A stretch of DNA of 64,000 nt from Euonymus europaeus (taxonomy: Eukaryota > Streptophyta > Magnoliopsida > Celastrales > Celastraceae). The notes beneath the pieces were generated by a model that worked only from the letters and a program-made list of their open reading frames with translations, ran no database searches and was not told where the DNA came from. Numbering within the stretch: position 1 is the first letter of the stretch; the number at the start of each line of letters is the position of its first letter. The translations under genes were made by a program, and so were the position numbers. This document shows positions 34,453-44,451 of the stretch, in pieces. The stretch spans positions 18,073,996-18,137,995 of the forward strand of contig OY756968.1 in NCBI GenBank assembly GCA_963580455.1, given 5' to 3'.

Positions 34453-34900
34453 TTATTTCATTGCGTGTATGCTATTCCATTGTGGGTATGTTATTTCATT
34501 CTGTTTTGCATATTATTCCATTGTATTTTGCATATTATTCCATTGTATTTTATATGTTATTCCATTGTGTGTATGCTATTCAATTATGAGTATGTTATTT
34601 CATTGTGTTCTTCGTATTATTTCATTGCGTTTTATCTGTTATTTCATTACGTGTATGCTATTCCATTATGGGTATGTTATTCCATTGTGTTTTGCGTATT
34701 ATTCCATTGTGTTTTATATGTTATTTCATTGCGTGTGTGTTATTCCCTTGTGGTATGTTATTCCATTGTGTTTTTCGTATTTTTCTATTGTGTTTTACGT
34801 ATTATCTCATTGTGTGTATTCTATTCCATTGTATTTTATATGTTATTCCATTGCGTGTGTTATTCCCTTGTTTATATATTATTCCAGTGTTTTATGTGTT
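34453..34900. repeat. Hierarchical minisatellite (17-22 bp units in 82-bp blocks)
   Basis: About 20 units sharing the core TTATTCCATTGTG. Consecutive units of 20, 18, 22 and 22 bp form an 82-bp block that is repeated: two adjacent blocks are exactly 82 bp and a following one is 81, with the block before them extended by one unit. The units rarely contain stop codons, so all three forward frames stay open for 111-176 codons with very hydrophobic Cys/Tyr/Phe-rich products. I regard these ORFs as artefacts. Confidence 0.85.
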
Positions 34901-35283
34901 AGTCAATATCATTGTAGCAAAACAATGGAACAACGCTTGAGCTGATAAAACATATCGACAATGGATATTGTTAGAAATAGTTTCACACACTGATTCCGAA
35001 TATATAATTTTTTCGGAAATCTAACATGTATTTTAGGAGATAAATCATTTTGAAATTTTATTTTTTTTGAAAAAAATGAAAGTTCAGATGAGAGAATGTT
35101 GCTTTGGTTGCCACACCTCTCCCAAAATTCAAATTTTTCTATGTTAATATGTATATGTGTCTCATAGATTCAAATTTGCCAAATCATATTGTCCAGTCAA
35201 CATGCCACATATGAAATGGGATACCATGGGACCTTTAGCCATGGGATCTATATCATTTTCCTTTTTATTAATATAACTTTTAG

Positions 35284-36269
35284 TAAATTTTTTAGCATTA
35301 AAATTTAAAACAAGATATCAGCCGTGTCATCATGTATACCCATCGCAATCCTTATCCTTTAGCACACGTGTCCAAAGTCTGACAAACTAAAATTAAAAAT
35401 AAAAAATTATATAAAAATTGGAACATCTCTCTACAGTCTACATTGTCATCTTCGTCTCTGTTTCGACTTAGAAGAAAACGAAATGGCTAACAGATAAGAG
35501 AAGAAAGGTGAATGATATAGAAGATGCAGATCGGAGTTGCTCGATCTAGTCAGAGATGTAGATTGGAGTTGCTCGATCAAGAAAACTTTCGCCGGAGAGA
35601 GCGCAACAACAAGGTCAACACAGAGAGCTCAAGTGAAGAGAGAAACAAGGGCAGTGGAGGAATTTTTTTAGAGCGTGCAAAAATAATCTCATAGGACTAG
35701 TGGTAGGATTTGCGGCGGTGAAAGCAAGCTAGCTTTTACGGTGACAGGAAAATGATGTTTGATATAAAAGCGAGTGTTAACTTGTCACGATAGCACGAAC
35801 CTCTAATTACCTCTATACCAAACACAAGCTAATATAACTAACTGGGACGGTTCTGTGTCCCAACTCCGTCCCACCCCACTTTTTAACCGTTTGATCATCA
35901 TAATAGATCTTAGCCATTAAATGAAATTACCTTCAATAATATGAATTGATTGTATTTTTTAAATAAAATTAATATGAAATTCATATTATACCCTCAATGT
36001 CGTCAACGCGAAAAACCAGGTCTGAAGTCAAGTCTGACCCCCTTTGTCTTCCTCTAGAAGGATTCCATGTCTCTTTGCTTCGTTCTCCCCTCTCTCTGGA
36101 TTTTCACGCTCTAGGATATCCAGAATCTAGAATCCAAACAACCGTTCTGTGCATGATCACCCTTCTTTTTCTTCTTCCTCGAACCGGTATAAGAAAACAG
36201 CTCACCCAAACAGATCAGGCAGACCTTTTTCTGGCAACACCAGATTCCGTTCGAGAACGGTGTCGAAGG
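35284..36269. other. Spacer with dispersed-repeat segment, no gene
   Basis: 35510-35580 has a short imperfect tandem repeat (GGAGTTGCTCGAT twice). 35826-35975 resembles 48640-48790 of the tandem unit (shared 'AATCTTAGCCA' and 'CTTTAAATA'-type text), so it is a dispersed repeat of unknown class. The reading frame starting at 35997 shows no domain until it enters the LINE-related part near 36270. Confidence 0.45.
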
Positions 36270-37519
36270 AGTTCAGGTGTGTCTATTTGTGATTGGTGGG
36301 CTCACATTATGCTTAGCCGAACTAATACTGAGATAGAGCTCGCAGCAATGGTGATTTGGAGGCTGTGGTGGTGTAGGAATGATCTTGTTTGGAATGGCCG
36401 GCTTACGCAGGTTAGTCAAGTACTTGTCTTAGCTAAGGAGGAGCTGGATTCTTCGAAGGCTGCTCGGGTATCGGAGAAATCAGGTGCAGGTGTTAATGTT
36501 CCTCCTAAAAAATGGCGGAAACCGATCGTTGGATGGGTGAAGTGTAATGTTGATGCGGCTATTTTTTTCCAATATAAATCGTATTGCGTTTGGGTGTGTT
36601 GTCCGGGATGAGGATGGAAGGTTGTTGGGGGCTCGAAATGGTTTAATTGATGGGTCTTTAGATCCAACCACCGCTGAGGCTTTGTGTTGCAGGGAAGCGT
36701 TAGCTTGGTTGAAGACGGTGGGTGTTTCAAGAGTCGTTATGGAGTCTGATGCTCAATTGGTCATTAATGCCATCATGGGGGAGTTACAGGGCTTGTCTTA
36801 TTTTGGCTCTATAATAGACGATTGCAGGATCCTTTGAAAGGAATTTATCGGTTGTTCCTTTGCTTTTGTTGTTGGGGGCTCGAAATGGTTTAATTGATGG
36901 GTCTTTAGATCCAACCACCGCTGAGGCTTTGTGTTGCAGGGAAGCGTTAGCTTGGTTGAAGACGGTGGGTGTTTCAAGAGTCGTTATGGAGTCTGATGCT
37001 CAATTGGTCATTAATGCCATCATGGGGTAGTTACAGGGCTTGTCTTATTTTGGCTCTATAATAGACGATTGCAGGATCCTTTGAAAGGAATTTATCGGTT
37101 GTTCCTTTGCTTTTGTTGTTGGGGGCTCGAAATGGTTTAATTGATGGGTCTTTAGATCCAACCACCGCTGAGGCTTTGTGTTGCAGGGAAGCGTTAGCTT
37201 GGTTGAAGACGGTGGGTGTTTCAAGAGTCGTTATGGAGTCTGATGCTCAATTGGTCATTAATGCCATCATGGGGGAGTTACAGGGCTTGTCTTATTTTGG
37301 CTCTATAATAGACGATTGCAGGATCATTTCAAAGGAATTTATCGGTTGTTCCTTTGCTTTTGTTAAAAGGTCAGCGAATCATGTAGCTCACGCTCTAGCG
37401 AGGGCTGCATATTCAGAGTCTGGTCAGGGGGTTTGGGGGTCTGGGCCTCCTCCTTTTATTTCTGATGTATTGCGTGCGGATTGCTATTAATGAAAGTACT
37501 ACGTTTCAAAAAAAAAAAA
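36270..37519 (+). pseudogene. LINE (L1-type) 3' end with RNase H domain, internally triplicated
   Basis: Reads the C-terminal part of a plant non-LTR retroelement protein: 'CDWWAHIMLSRTNTEIEL', 'VIWRLWWCRNDLVWNG', 'KWRKPIVGWVKCNVDAA' (Asp), then after a frameshift 'RIAFGCVVRDEDGRLLGARN', 'TAEALCCREALAWL' (Glu), 'VVMESDAQLVINAI' (Asp), 'SANHVAHALARAA', and a stop at 37488. A poly(A) run at 37508-37519 follows, as expected at a LINE 3' end. The 5' part is absent (5'-truncated). The RNase H segment is present three times in tandem, which destroys the frame. No target-site duplication was found. Confidence 0.8.
36624..37363 (+). repeat. 247-bp tandem triplication
   Basis: Copies start at 36624, 36871 and 37118 with GTTGGGGGCTCGAAATGG, an exact 247-bp period. 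They are nearly identical: copy 2 has one G-to-T change creating a TAG at 37027-37029, and copies 1 and 2 share CCTTTGAAAGG where copy 3 has CATTTCAAAGG. The junction TTTTGTT/GTTGGGGG shows a GTT microhomology between the two ends of the unit. Confidence 0.95.
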
Positions 37520-37967
37520 GGCTTGTTATGTGACTGGATTTTTAGTTTAGAATCAAAATTCTTTGTCGAAACCCAGAACCGAACTGAACACCAACTATCT
37601 CAACAACCATAAACCGACACTGATCCGTAAACCGATAAACCAATTGAAACTAGTATTTCAATTCAGATTACGAGTCGGATCAGTTTCTTCCACCCATTTA
37701 CGTCTCTATATATTGATCAAAGGAGAAGTCACGTTGTTTAACTACCGAATCACGTCATTCGTGGATCTGTATCGTCGTTCACTGTTGTCAATACCGTAGC
37801 TCATGATCGATGAAGGTGGCGTTGGGTATCACACCGATTAGGAGTAGTATTAGGATATCACAGTCCACGAAGCATCTGACTATATTTTGAATTCTGTAAC
37901 ACAAGGACAATTTCGTAAAACAACCTATGAGATGACTAAAAATGAGACAAGATTTTGACACAATTCC
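37520..37967. other. Spacer, no gene
   Basis: Begins right after the LINE poly(A). It contains scattered 'AACCGA' text similar in style to the MITE at 32621 but no clear ends. No ORF is supported. Confidence 0.45.
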
Positions 37968-38836
37968 TAGGTGTCGTTTGATAAATAATTTTGATTAGCA
38001 TATAATTTAACATACAACATAAATGTTACAATTTTCAAATGTTACATAAAAAATTATTTTCAACAAATTTACTTTCTATCAAAAATGAAAAAGTCTAAAG
38101 TACCTCTAATATTTCAGTCAAATAACCAAAATACCCTTCATCTTAATAATCTATTATTTATTTTTATTTCATAATATATTCATTTATATTTAATAATAAA
38201 TTGTTATTTATTTAAATTTTAATATTCATTTATATTTAATAATATATTAACATTTTTACTATTACATTTAATTATTCATATTTAATAATGTATTTATTTT
38301 TAAATAATATATTCAAATATATTTAATAATTTATTTATTTATTTATTTATATTTACTAATCTTTTATTTATTTATATTTAGTAATTTATTATTATTTAGT
38401 AATACATTCAATTATATTTAATAATTTATTTATTTGTACTTAATAATTTATTATTTATTATTATCTAATAATCTATTCACTTATATTTAATTTATTATTA
38501 TACTTAATTTATTATTATAATACAAATATAATATTTAATATGATAATATTATTAAATATAATTAAATAATATAAATATATATTATTAAATATAAATAATT
38601 AAATATATTATTAAAAATGTTATATTTATTTTTGATAAATATTTTTAATTTGTATTGCTGCTACCAGTGCATATAATTAGGCACATCATTTGAAATAATA
38701 TATACATATATATATATAATTTTTTTTTTAATAATAATGAATCAAAGATCATCACACTTGAAACAATATATACATTAAAAGTATATAAGCTAAATTATAT
38801 CATAACTACAAAATTATTTATCAAACACTGCCCTAA
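37968..38836. mobile_element. AT-rich TIR element (MITE-like, possibly hAT-derived)
   Basis: An 18-bp perfect inverted repeat GTTTGATAAATAATTTTG at 37976-37993 and 38809-38826, extended on both sides by imperfect pairing (ends near TAGG and CCTA). The interior (38150-38640) is a low-complexity array of TATTTAATAAT-like repeats. I could not find a convincing target-site duplication, so the exact ends and superfamily are uncertain. The 'GTGTTTGATAA' type of end is common in plant hAT MITEs. Confidence 0.6.
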
Positions 38837-38954
38837 TTATTCAAAAGATGTAAATATTGGAGTCGCCTCCAAATCACAAAAAATTAAATTTTATTTAAGA
38901 CAGACATTTAATTTAATAAAATTTGTATTGATTTGGGTGGAAATACCATTCCTG

Positions 38955-41900
38955 GTTTCATCGAAGAGCAGATCATCGGTGTCTCCTTCGGAGCTTCTCT
39001 TCCAGGCTCTCTCACTCCTTCTAAGTTTGTTTTTTATATTTCTACTCTTCCTCTACAATTTCTTGGAGATTCATTTCCTTCATGATGTAGTCAGGGTTTT
39101 GCTGTGACCGGGTGTCGCTCATCCTCAATTCAAGCTCCGAGCTCTACAAATTGGTTGGTTCCAAGTGTCAGCTACTTCACGGAAGGTGATTGTTTGAAGT
39201 TGCGAGACTTCACGGAAGGTGATTATTTGAAGTTGCGAGACTGAAGCTTTCAGTTTTTCTTGCTAACACTTTTTTGGTATTTTTGAGTGAATTAATCACT
39301 AGTTAGATCAGAAAAATTTGGCATTATCTATCAAATGTAATTTAGAGGATGCATAACCAAACTTTTGTGGAATTTTTTGGCAGTGCCCCCTGTTTTTGCT
39401 ACAGGCGGTTAGTGATGAAATTTTTCTTACTACCGATTTCAAAAGTCGTGAATGATTCTATATTGTAGTAGTCATGATATTTTTATTTCACTTCCTGAAT
39501 TTCCTCCTCTATATCGTATTCAATATTAATGTATTGTTTCCGTTTAGATGCATATTCTACGCACAAGATGGTGGGACAATGTCTCTGGATTGCTTATTAT
39601 ACTGATGGTTGGTACTAATTATTTTGACAAATTAATTTTCAAGCAGTATGTTTTATGCATAAATTTGATTCTTTTGGTGTACCGTTTAAAATACCTTTTA
39701 CTCAGGAAACTGCAAATAATCATATCCTCTACCTAGGTAGAAACAACTTTTCAAGATTTCAGTTTTTTCCTAACTTTTGGGAAATCTTGTGCCCATTTTA
39801 TTTTGAGTACACTTCGAGTTCAAAGCTCATCCAAAATTGGTTTTATGGTAAACTATTGATGTGCCAGTGGTATTGGGGTTTCAAGAGCCTAAATTGTTTA
39901 TGTGTTTTTTCCTTCACCATAACTTGAACCTGGATTCTGGTTTCTCAGAAAAAAAATAATCGAGTACTGGTCCTGCTATTAGTTGTTGTATAATTGATTA
40001 TGACATGTTGGATGTAGGATGACAATATAAATGTCGCTCCATAAATGTTGATGAATGCATGACATGTAGGTGACTAAATACTTACGTAGTTCTGTTGTAG
40101 AATAGAAACAGCATATAAATTTATATACAAGCGGAGCCTTAAGGTAGCTGGAGTTTTTTTTTTCTCCAGAATATTATATAATTCTCTTATTTATGAACTC
40201 GTGATTAACAGTTTGTGATGGTGCCTCCCAAGTGAATGATACCACTCCAAGAAATGATAACATTCCAATTGTTAAAGTCATACCTGGTCTAACGAGTGAT
40301 TCTGCTGATGCTGTGAGTATCATTCAACTTTTTGTTTTGTATCATCCCTCCCAAACTGAATCTCTAAGTTCTTTCACAACTGTTACTTTGGTGCTTTTAG
40401 GAAAATACTGTTGAAATGATTCAAAACTGGACTCTTGCTAAATTGCCATATGTCCGCTCTTTTATTTTTTATTTTTAGAAGGACACCCATTTATCTTTGT
40501 TTTCTGGTGAAAGGGTACACAATAGAAAAGTATCTATAGAGGTACAACAAAACTTTTGTGCTCAGGGAACTGAAAAAAGAAGTCTCCTGTTAATGGACCT
40601 TATAGCAGCCAGTTTTGGAGCAATTACATTTGATATCAATATGTAACTCTTTTAAATAATAGTTAATTTTTCGCTACTCTCTCTCATAAACGTGTAACAT
40701 GTAACATGCAACAAGCCAACAATACATAAAGCATCTTGCTTTCAAGATGGCAAGGCAGGACTGCATTGTCGTTGTAAGCAATCATCGCGGACTCGGTGGC
40801 ATATCAATGACTGTGAGTCCTTGTTAAAAGTGCTTGTAAAGCACATTTATCATATAAAAGTTCTAAGTAGTTGGAAAATATTTCCAGTTAAAATTTTGAA
40901 ACAATTAAAAGGGTAAGTCGTCTTAGTATCGTTGGAATGCTTTTATAACATTAACATTCTGGTTCATCGCCACCACTGCTTAAGTTTAATTTTTTGTACA
41001 TTATATAGGACATAACTCATTCTTGTTTTTTTGGATAATTAACTTTGTCCATGCTTCAGGAATGGGCTCTCTGAACTGGATATTTAAACATTGGAATTTC
41101 ATTAACTAAATGAAGTGCTAGATAACAGATTTCATTTATGTCATTGACATTTTGCCTTCGCTGGTATTTGTACGAATATTTTATTTTTATAGTATTCTTT
41201 GTGCACTTTATTACACACTAAATTGTGTATCTAGATGTTCACAACAGTATTCAATTTTGCTTTCTAAGTGGTTCTATAGATCATTATCTAACACGGTCGC
41301 CATTGTGAAAATTATGATCAGTCTGATTGCTTCTATAATTCTTTTATCAAACTTTTTAAGTAGCTGCACATATTCAAAGGAATGCATATCGCTTCATTCT
41401 GTATGCTGATTTGGCTGGTTGTAAAGGCCAGTAAAATTCAAGAAAGACATACGAATAATTACGTATGATTCTCCCTTTTAATATGACAAGCCTTCTTGTT
41501 AGGCCTCCATGTTGGGGACTAAATCTCTGATAGACCTTGTTTATGAGTAGGTTAGTGACTATTAAAAACTTATTGATTGAGACTAAATTTTTTTGTAAGA
41601 GTCTATTTTGTGGCTGACTGGTAGGGGTTATATTACAAGAACTATATTTGAAGCAGAGAAAACGAAAGGTTTTAGTTCCTGTAAGATCCTTTCTAAAAAT
41701 GTGGGCCCAACGTTGCTTGGGATAAAGGATTTGGCGATGATGGTCCTATCTAAATTTTGTGAGAATTTAAGTAGTAGTTAGATGTGGCCCTCAGTGCATC
41801 TCTCTAGCTAATTTACTTGCAAAATATCCACGGTCAACTGGTTTTGAGATAAAAAATTTCCCATGCTGATGTTTTACTCAAAAACTGGCTATATCCACCA

Positions 41901-42992
41901 TTGTACTCTAGCTATGTAAGCAATCTTTTGTTGGCAGTTTCAAATACAAAAACTTGTTTGTTTTCAGTCTCCTTGTAATGTAAATAAGTTCAATGGATTC
42001 TATAAGTACTCAGTAATTATGATGAAGTATTTCTTGCTGGTAAAATATCTGGGGGAGGATGGGACTAGTGTTCGTCTTTCTAAGGCTGCAGCTGTATGCT
42101 CTCCTTGGGACCTCTTGGTCAGTGTTTATGTTATGTGATGGGAGTATTTTTTATTTTTTTTCGGTTTATAATCTGGTTGCAAAGCATGAGGAAATGATTT
42201 CTAATGGGTTCAATCTCTTTACCTTTTCCGGTTGAATTTTGTGGCTGAATTTATCACCTATTCTCAATGAAGTGACCAACTATGAAAATTCTAGCAAGAA
42301 TTGGAAAATGTGGATGTCAATTAGTAGGCGTCCAATATCTATACCAGCACTATGTTGATCAAACTGATAGAAAGTTGATTTTCTTTGTTAAGGAGATATT
42401 ATACAGTGTTGGTCTCTTTGTTGTTTTTTCCTTTGAACAATGGCATTTACGATAGTGATCCAGCAAAGCTTGAACTTTCAAAATATTTTAAGCTAGCAAA
42501 TAGAGTTGTGTTTTCAGATAGGAGGTAAAATAAAAGGCGTAAGTTTATATTATAAGTCCAGCTTTATATCCTCTGTCATATAAATTGATGAACCACAATC
42601 TAGAAATGGCTTACTGCTGATGCTATGGCTATTCTTTTCTATCGTTCTTTGGATAATGTGGCAAATTTTAATTGGGAGTGTTGCCAAATATGGTCATGGC
42701 ACTTCTATACCAAACTAAGAGCCATTTGGAGTCCTACTGTAGTTGCTATTTTTCTTTTTATTGTTCTTCTAAATTCTATACTTTTCACCCTTCTTTGTAG
42801 GTACGTGACAGGTTCATTAACCGCAGTCTTGTGAAGAAGTTGTCCAACACAGTGCTAGGTTTTGGCCTTCAAGATTTTCCCAATGGTATGGCTATATCGT
42901 TTCGTTTACCGAGTTTCTATTTTTGTTTTCTTCTGCATTATAGGCATCAGTCTGTTTTGGCTCATTTAGCAGATTGGGAAGGCATTAAGAAG
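38955..42992 (+). pseudogene. EMB8-like alpha/beta-hydrolase pseudogene (diverged founder copy)
   Basis: Exon-like pieces match the plant EMB8 (embryogenesis-associated protein, alpha/beta-hydrolase) family in order: 38955-39185 (SPSELLFQALS, a hydrophobic membrane-like segment, NFLEIHFLHDVV, SSSELYKLVGSKCQLLHG), a remnant of the 'FFGSAP' exon near 39380, 'LD' exon near 39560, 40212-40312 (NDNIPIVKVIPGLTSDSADA), 40723-40812 (YIKHLAFKMARQDCIVVVSN, HRGLGGISMT), about 42020-42117 (VKYLGEDGTSV, AAAVCSPWDLL), 42801-42885 (RDRFINRSLVKKL) and 42944-42992 (HQSVLAHLADWEGIKK). It is broken: a frameshift in exon 1, most of exon 2 deleted, a lost splice acceptor before 40723, and the exon with the G-x-S-x-G nucleophile not found. 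C-terminal exons are also absent. Active relatives are thought to be membrane-associated esterases/lipases. Confidence 0.8.
39174..39239. repeat. 33-bp tandem duplication over a splice donor
   Basis: ACTTCACGGAAGGTGATT-type sequence occurs twice in tandem (39174-39206, 39207-39239) with one mismatch. It spans the GGAAG|GTGATT donor of the first EMB8-like exon, so two potential donors lie 33 bp apart. The other copies of the gene have only one. Confidence 0.85.
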
Positions 42993-43749
42993 GTTGCTTT
43001 CCTTATCCTTTTATTATGTGCTCAGCAGTTGTATGGTATAAATAAATATCAGTGAAGAATAATTAAATCAGAGCGATACTAAATGAAGTTTCGAGTCTTT
43101 ATGCTAATTTATTACGGGTCAATTTACGAAATTATGAAAATAGTTGACGAAGCAAGAAGCTTTCAGTGCTGTAACCAATAGTTATACTGTTTGAGATCTC
43201 ATCTCACATCACAACTATAAGACAAGCCTTTCTTTTTCTTATCCCGCATCTGCTGGTTCGTAATACGCTTTATAAGCGCCCCCTTAGATAGACTTGTTGC
43301 TTGATTGCTAGATTTGCTGGTTAGTAAAATTGAGGGGTTTGCTGGTAATGCTGGCAGAGAATGCATAATATTGGATTCAGAATAATGGGCGCCCAGCTGG
43401 GCTGGGGGTTACGAATTGGTATGCTATTTATATATGCTTTTGCTACGACCTTAAATTTCTTGTGTAGTTGTATGCAAATGACCATCTCTTGTTTAGTCGT
43501 CGCGGTTATAGATCTAATGGTGGTATGTGCACTGTGGTTATGTATGCTTATGTTCCTCCCTTGATTTCTTATTGGAGGTGAGCGAGCAACATGTTAATTA
43601 GTTGCCTCATATAAAAATTCCAAATTAAATAAAAGAAAAACACTTCTAAATCTCTATTTCCTTGTGGGCCCCTCAATGTTCTGGAATTAAGTTGGTATCA
43701 TTCGAATGATTGTGATACTTGTTACATGACGTTATGTCAGGTTAACTTG
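42993..43749. other. Non-coding spacer in unit A between EMB8 exon and B3 promoter
   Basis: Several short open frames but no domain, repeat or motif that I recognise. C-terminal EMB8 exons would be expected here and are not visible. Confidence 0.5.
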
Positions 43750-43759
43750 CATGCACGTG
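43750..43759 (+). promoter_or_regulatory. Overlapping RY element and G-box upstream of B3 gene (copy A)
   Basis: CATGCACGTG combines the RY core CATGCA (the site bound by ABI3/FUS3/LEC2-type B3 factors) with the G-box CACGTG (a bZIP/bHLH site), sharing two bases. It lies about 360 bp upstream of the B3 start codon. Function is inferred from the motifs only. Confidence 0.5.
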
Positions 43760-44002
43760 ATCGACAAATGTCATTTTCATTTCCAGAAAATAAATAAATA
43801 GTTTGTTTATTTGTAGCCGACAAATGCATTTTTTTGCATGAGCTGCAAAATCTTGGTTTCAGTCGAGCGATTTCTCTGTTCGTCACACATTCATAATATT
43901 TGTAGTTAGACTTGACCACCAAAAAATTTCATGAAACACCAGAGAATGAAGTCTATCGTATGTGTGTGTGATGGCTCGAACAATATGATTCACTTGATAC
44001 CC

Positions 44003-44010
44003 TATAAATA
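44003..44010 (+). promoter_or_regulatory. TATA box of B3 gene (copy A)
   Basis: TATAAATA, a consensus plant TATA box, 116 bp before the ATG at 44119. The spacing leaves room for a leader of about 80 bp. Confidence 0.7.
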
Positions 44011-44118
44011 CCATAATAATCCATCACTCCCAGAATCATATCTTCTTGCTCAGCTTGTAAACAAAACAATTGTTTCACAAATCTGGTTGGATTCTTCTCA
44101 TCTCATCTTATCTCGTCA

Positions 44119-44451
44119 ATGGCGGAGCTCTTTAGGAAAATACTCTCACAAACTGATATTGATCACAGATTAGCATTTCCTACCGCCTTGTTAAGAGAGT
44201 TTCCATTTCCTGTCGGAGCTCATTCAACAACCTTTCAAGCCACAGACACCAACCATGAAGAGTGGAGCTTCAAACTCTCTATTCGGAGAAATGACCCAAA
44301 TCCTAAGCCCGTTCTCTCTGGAAATTGGCTTCGATTCGTTCAATCTAAAGGTCTTAGAGCGGGTGACAGGATCATCCTTTATCGAGATGGTGCTCAATAC
44401 ACTATCAGAGCGGAGAGAAAAATCTTTGGATTTTGGACGAATGTGATGTGA
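44119..44451 (+). CDS. Single B3-domain protein, 110 aa (copy A)
   Basis: Intronless ORF starting MAELFRKILSQTD. Nearly the whole protein is one B3 DNA-binding fold: 'LFRKILSQTDI' (residues 4-14) is the first strand, the 'FQATD...EEWSFKLSI' block (39-55) includes the conserved Trp-x-Phe, and 'LSGNWLRFVQSKGLRAGDRI' (66-85) is the diagnostic B3 core with Trp70, Lys77, Gly78-Leu79 and Gly82-Asp83. There is no activation, AP2, ARF or zinc-finger domain, and most B3 proteins are longer than 200 aa. As a B3-only protein it might bind DNA in the nucleus, perhaps competing with larger B3 factors (inference). A TATA box and RY/G-box motif lie upstream. The ORF is intact and repeated with near identity in copies B and C, suggesting no loss of the reading frame since duplication. 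It could also be a fragment of a larger gene. Confidence 0.82.
   Translation: MAELFRKILSQTDIDHRLAFPTALLREFPFPVGAHSTTFQATDTNHEEWSFKLSIRRNDPNPKPVLSGNWLRFVQSKGLRAGDRIILYRDGAQYTIRAERKIFGFWTNVM

Larger units (their letters stand above)
33561..35272. mobile_element. Possible larger TIR element with imperfect ends
   Basis: An 11-bp direct repeat ATAACTTTTAG flanks the segment (33550-33560 and 35273-35283). Inside it, 33587-33651 and 35191-35252 form an imperfect inverted repeat of about 55-60 bp (for example ATCCCAAGGCTTAAG versus the reverse complement of the CTTTAGCCATGGGAT text), roughly 80 percent by eye. The inverted repeats start some 25 bp inside the direct repeats, which is unusual. The interior holds a CT-rich tract, a GC-richer block (33780-34040) and a minisatellite. 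The flanking repeat length fits a Mutator-like element, but the ends are not clean. Confidence 0.5.

Noticed and set aside
34415..34945. Three overlapping hydrophobic Cys/Phe-rich ORFs of 111-176 aa
   Set aside because: All three frames are open because of a stop-poor minisatellite with an 82-bp higher-order period. A real gene would not be open equally in every forward frame.
36480..36730. Minus-strand ORFs opposite the LINE RNase H
   Set aside because: They are antisense shadows of the plus-strand RNase H reading.
38160..38640. Possible centromeric-type satellite
   Set aside because: The repeats are irregular TATTTAATAAT-like text without a fixed monomer and are bounded by a TIR pair.
42625..43055. 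ORFs repeated in each unit
   Set aside because: They run across EMB8-like splice sites. The real signal is the exon pieces at 42801-42885 and 42944-42992.
43361..44173. Short ORFs in the B3 promoter region (43361-43564, 43737-43922 minus, 43931-44173)
   Set aside because: No domain. The last overlaps the TATA box and the start of the B3 gene in another frame.
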